Shown one piece after another: positions 61,273 through 64,000 of a stretch of 64,000 nucleotides of DNA. Each line of letters begins with the position of its first letter. The stretch's first letter is position 1. The notes beneath the pieces are model-generated. The model was not told where the DNA came from and did not search any database. It saw only the letters and a program-made list of their open reading frames with translations. Source of the stretch: Pseudomonas frederiksbergensis (GTDB lineage: Bacteria > Pseudomonadota > Gammaproteobacteria > Pseudomonadales > Pseudomonadaceae); contig NZ_FNTF01000002.1 of assembly GCF_900105495.1 (NCBI RefSeq), forward strand, positions 2,393,501-2,457,500. The letters are read 5' to 3'. A program made the translations under genes and the position numbers.

Positions 61273-61378
61273 GATCGTTCCCACGCTCTGCGTGGGAATG
61301 TAGCCCGGGACGCTCTGCGTTCCAAAGCGGACGCAGAGTGTCCATTGAGGCATTCCCACGCAGAGCGTGGGAACGATC
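61273..61378. repeat. Inverted REP-like repeat pair, family B
   Basis: GATCGTTCCCACGCTCTGCG and the inverted CGCAGAGCGTGGGAACGATC. The inner arms have drifted (GGACGCTCTGCG/CGCAGAGTGTCC). It lies next to the tubulin-like gene's stop codon. Confidence 0.9.
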
Positions 61379-61391
61379 GACAGTAGGTGAG

Positions 61392-63587
61392 TTAAGCCGT
61401 CTTGCCAGTATGGTTATTCAGCGAAATAACCTTGGTCTTGCCAATCCGGTGACGATAAATTTCGCGCAAGTACTTGATCGACTTCTTCACGCAGTCCCGG
61501 GACAGACGAATGTCATTGATCGAGACGAACTTGTCTTTGTCGTTGATCAGCTCGCGGTACTTCTTCTCGTACATCGGTTTGATCGCGTACCAGTTGGTGT
61601 CGAGAATCTTCGCCGGGTTCTCGAACTCATTAAGCAGCTCATCGATCCGGTCTTCGTCGAACTCTTCATTAATGATGAAGTCGAGGATCGAGTTATCCAG
61701 CGTCTCGTCAAAGCGGTACGGGTTTTTCGCGAAGCAACGTTTGATGAAGGCCACGATCAGCGTCAGGAAGTCGTCCGACAGGCACGGGCTCTTGGCGATC
61801 AACGTGGTCAGCGACAGGTTGGCCGAGGCGCCGATGACCAATGCATAGCGCTTGAGCGTGGTGTTCGGGAACAGGCTGTTGAGGTGGGTCTTCAACCGGT
61901 TCAGGTCCATGTAGGACAGCTTGTAGTCTTTTGGCAGCGAAACAATCGAGACCACCGAAGAGCAGTTCTTGAAGAAGTGCAGGTCGTGCAACGCGGCCGC
62001 GTCATAGCCCGAATTCTTGTACTGCTCCAGCGAGGCGCGATAGCGCTTGGATTCGATTGGCAACAAGCTGATGCCTTCGATCGCCTGGGTCACTTTGTTG
62101 AAGTGCGGCAAGTCGATGGAGCGGAAGAACAGGTCGTCGATGTTCAGGCGCTGCGGTTCTTTCTCGAACACCTTGAACTTGTCGTTGCTCGGCGGCGGAG
62201 TTTCCGGCACCACGGACTCGGCGTAGGCAATGGCTACAGGGCCGGCCAGGCTCATGAACAGGTCGTTGGCGTCGAGGCGAATGGTTTCGCCAATGTCGAT
62301 GCCGGCCCGACGGAAATAGTTCTGGTCGTAGTCGGTAGTAACCGCCTGCGCCGTCAGAATGTTGAAGATCTGCTGTGAGATGTATTGATTTGCGTGTTTT
62401 TCCATCGCGTTGACGTCGATGTTCTGAATGTTGCCGTCATCGCTTTCTTCGGCATAACGCATGATGTCGTTGGAGATCAACATCATCGCGTTCCATGGGC
62501 GGATACGGCCCATGACACTGGCTTCGCTGCTGTCTTCGTTGGCGAAGTTGTAGGAGAAGTCCCATTCTTCCGACAGGTATTTGCACAGCAGGCGACCGGC
62601 GTTGATGTGCAGCGCCTCGGACATTTCGCTGCGGTGATCGGAAATATTGGGCAGTACGCAAATGCCGCTGGTGAAGATCGGCTCGAAGACGAAGGAGTGG
62701 CCGCTCTTGCTGTCGTGCTCGTCCATCGGCTTGGTGTCGAACGTCTTGTTCATGTACGAGTGCTGCTGGGCCAGGCCGAACTCCGAGGCCATGCCCGAAC
62801 CGGTACCGCCACCGGCACTGAAGATCGAGAAGTACAGGCGCGACTGGTTGGCCTTGATCCCGCAGCTGTCGATCAGGTACGAGTGGATCATCTTCCAGTC
62901 AGGGCTGGAGAAACGCTGGGTGTCCTTGTTCAGGATGATCTTGGCCAGGTACTGACCGAGGATCGGCGCGTTACCGGCGCCACCGGCGTGGACTTCCGAC
63001 AAGTCCATGATCTTCATTTTGCTGTAGTCGCGCAGGAAACCGCTTTTTTCGCCCTTGCGCGAGAAACGGATGCGGCCGGCGATGTCCTTGTCCAAATCGC
63101 CGAGCATCACCAACGGTTCGACCAGGAACACCGGTTTGCTGGCCTTGTTCGATCCCAGGCGCAGGTTGTTACGAATCCACTGCGCCGGGCTGTAGCCTTT
63201 TTCGGCGAAGCGTTTGTCCGGGGACAGGCGATCTTCGTTGTTGAATTCGTTGAGGTAGAACTTGCGGGCGTTGTACACCAGTTCCGCCACGTCCAGCGCG
63301 ATGTTCGAACCACAGCGACCGAGGCCGATCAGGCACACCGACGGGAATTCCTGATCGCTGTGATGTTCGCTGTCGCCTTCCAGATGCGGCGGGCGCGGGA
63401 ACACCATGTCGCGCAGACCATCGAGATTATCGAGGATGCGGTCGGTATTGGTTTCGGTGAAGTACAGGTATTGCTGAGTCGCCAACGGGCGCGATGGCGT
63501 CAATGGCTTTGACGGTGCGGGGCTGTTTGCCGCCGGGCTCAGCGTCAGATCGGATATCGCAGCGGCCGGATTGTTTTTAGAAGTCAT
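61392..63587 (-). CDS. Tubulin/FtsZ-superfamily GTPase-like protein of unknown function
   Basis: From the ATG at 63587 the protein is 731 residues. A GTG/ATG pair at 63644/63641 could add up to 19; neither has a clear ribosome-binding site. After a disordered Pro/Ser-rich start (1-40) come the tubulin-fold signatures: CLIGLGRCGSNIALDV (T1-like loop, about 85-100), VHAGGAGNAPILG (about 199-211), and the G-box SIFSAGGGTGSGMASEFG (about 254-271). The remaining 450 residues have no motif I recognise. It is far larger than FtsZ (about 390) and lacks its C-terminal peptide. It may belong to the FtsZ-like groups proposed for membrane remodelling. Function unknown. Confidence 0.75.
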   Translation of the reverse strand: MTSKNNPAAAISDLTLSPAANSPAPSKPLTPSRPLATQQYLYFTETNTDRILDNLDGLRDMVFPRPPHLEGDSEHHSDQEFPSVCLIGLGRCGSNIALDVAELVYNARKFYLNEFNNEDRLSPDKRFAEKGYSPAQWIRNNLRLGSNKASKPVFLVEPLVMLGDLDKDIAGRIRFSRKGEKSGFLRDYSKMKIMDLSEVHAGGAGNAPILGQYLAKIILNKDTQRFSSPDWKMIHSYLIDSCGIKANQSRLYFSIFSAGGGTGSGMASEFGLAQQHSYMNKTFDTKPMDEHDSKSGHSFVFEPIFTSGICVLPNISDHRSEMSEALHINAGRLLCKYLSEEWDFSYNFANEDSSEASVMGRIRPWNAMMLISNDIMRYAEESDDGNIQNIDVNAMEKHANQYISQQIFNILTAQAVTTDYDQNYFRRAGIDIGETIRLDANDLFMSLAGPVAIAYAESVVPETPPPSNDKFKVFEKEPQRLNIDDLFFRSIDLPHFNKVTQAIEGISLLPIESKRYRASLEQYKNSGYDAAALHDLHFFKNCSSVVSIVSLPKDYKLSYMDLNRLKTHLNSLFPNTTLKRYALVIGASANLSLTTLIAKSPCLSDDFLTLIVAFIKRCFAKNPYRFDETLDNSILDFIINEEFDEDRIDELLNEFENPAKILDTNWYAIKPMYEKKYRELINDKDKFVSINDIRLSRDCVKKSIKYLREIYRHRIGKTKVISLNNHTGKTA

Positions 63588-63783
63588 TGTGCGCCATGTG
63601 CCTGGACTGGTTGGTTGGGCGACAAGCTGTCGTCGAACCATCACGGATGGGGTCTCGCGTTTTTTTCAGCGCGTATTTGGCCCAAGCATCAGGGCCTTGG
63701 CCTGAGCATCGCTCGGGGGAATCCTTTCCTAAGTCATGATGAATCGGCCAATATTCGATGATCTTTAATCAAAAGGAGGCCAA

Positions 63784-64000
63784 ATGATGGCAACGTTACC
63801 TTCGCTCGGGTTTGCCGGGATCGGCTTGATGGGGTTGCCGATGTGTCAGCGCCTTCTGGCAGCGGGTTATCCATTGACCGTGTGGAATCGCAATCCAGCC
63901 AAGTGCGCGCCACTGGTCGAGGCCGGTGCACGACAGGTCGCCACGCCGGCAGAACTGTGTCAGCACGCCGACGTGGTGATGTTGTGCCTGGCGGACACGT
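63784..64000 (+). CDS. Beta-hydroxyacid dehydrogenase (3-hydroxyisobutyrate dehydrogenase-like), partial
   Basis: Only the first 72 or so residues are in the window. They start MMATLPSLGFAGIGLMGLPM with the NAD(P) fold GFAGIGLMGLPMCQRLLAAG and continue VWNRNPAKC (NADP-type NR) and ADVVMLCLAD. AGGAGG at 63774-63779 suits the second ATG (63787) slightly better than the first. The family oxidises 3-hydroxyisobutyrate, tartronate semialdehyde or related acids; which one cannot be told here. Confidence 0.88.
   Translation, partial: MMATLPSLGFAGIGLMGLPMCQRLLAAGYPLTVWNRNPAKCAPLVEAGARQVATPAELCQHADVVMLCLADT

Overview
This window looks like a chromosome segment from a fluorescent-group Pseudomonas. 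The evidence is the recognisable Pseudomonas genes and gene orders (rimO-kup, mprF with its hydrolase partner, dinB, proS, an aotJQMOP-type arginine/ornithine transporter, quiP next to a GST, dinG, braCDEFG followed by a DUF2288 gene), high-GC coding, and two abundant families of Pseudomonas-type REP repeats in intergenic gaps. Everything here is read from sequence and memory of families; no searches were run.

Layout. 1-4.5 kb: end of a GNAT acetyltransferase gene, rimO, the potassium transporter gene kup, and a DUF3077 gene with a structured leader. 4.5-7.2 kb: an accessory-looking three-gene operon (helix-turn-helix protein, AbiEii-like nucleotidyltransferase, PP2C-like phosphatase). It is preceded by an 11-G tract and two matching 32-bp palindromes. 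I regard this as the best candidate for an undescribed system. 7.2-12.1 kb: the aminoacyl-phosphatidylglycerol hydrolase and mprF, then three identical tandem initiator tRNA genes, each with its own promoter and terminator. 12.3-21.1 kb: dinB with an SOS box, a lipoprotein, proS, ampG, an alkyltransferase-like gene, a DUF481 gene, a cold-shock gene, dcd and a small proline-rich protein. 21.1-25.4 kb: the aot-type transporter operon. 25.6-28.4 kb: an ATP-dependent DNA ligase with its nuclease partner. 28.6-34.5 kb: quiP, a GST gene, a cysteine-hydrolase-like gene, two SEC-C proteins, a LEA14-like lipoprotein and a DUF6231-like protein. 34.7-38 kb: two paralogous OmpA-like lipoproteins with related structured leaders, DUF1145, a collagen-like protein and a CopD-like protein. 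38-47 kb: dinG with an SOS box, a large secreted glycosidase-like protein, an EstB-like hydrolase, an OmpA-like lipoprotein with a histone-H1-like tail, pdxH and a SlyB-like lipoprotein. 47-48.5 kb: a short pyocin-like toxin with a colicin E3-type ribonuclease end and a putative immunity gene. 48.6-55.4 kb: nhaA, a PLP enzyme, an FAD enzyme, a lipoprotein, and an SDR divergent from a LysR regulator. 55.4-61.1 kb: the braCDEFG branched-chain amino acid transporter and DUF2288. 61.4-64 kb: a tubulin-like GTPase and the start of a beta-hydroxyacid dehydrogenase gene.

Most of the window is housekeeping and envelope biology. Recurring themes are DNA damage (dinB and dinG with LexA boxes, ligase/nuclease pair, alkyltransferase-like protein), amino acid import (aot and bra) and envelope lipoproteins. 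The accessory material is concentrated in the 4.5-7.2 kb triad and the 47-48.5 kb bacteriocin cassette.
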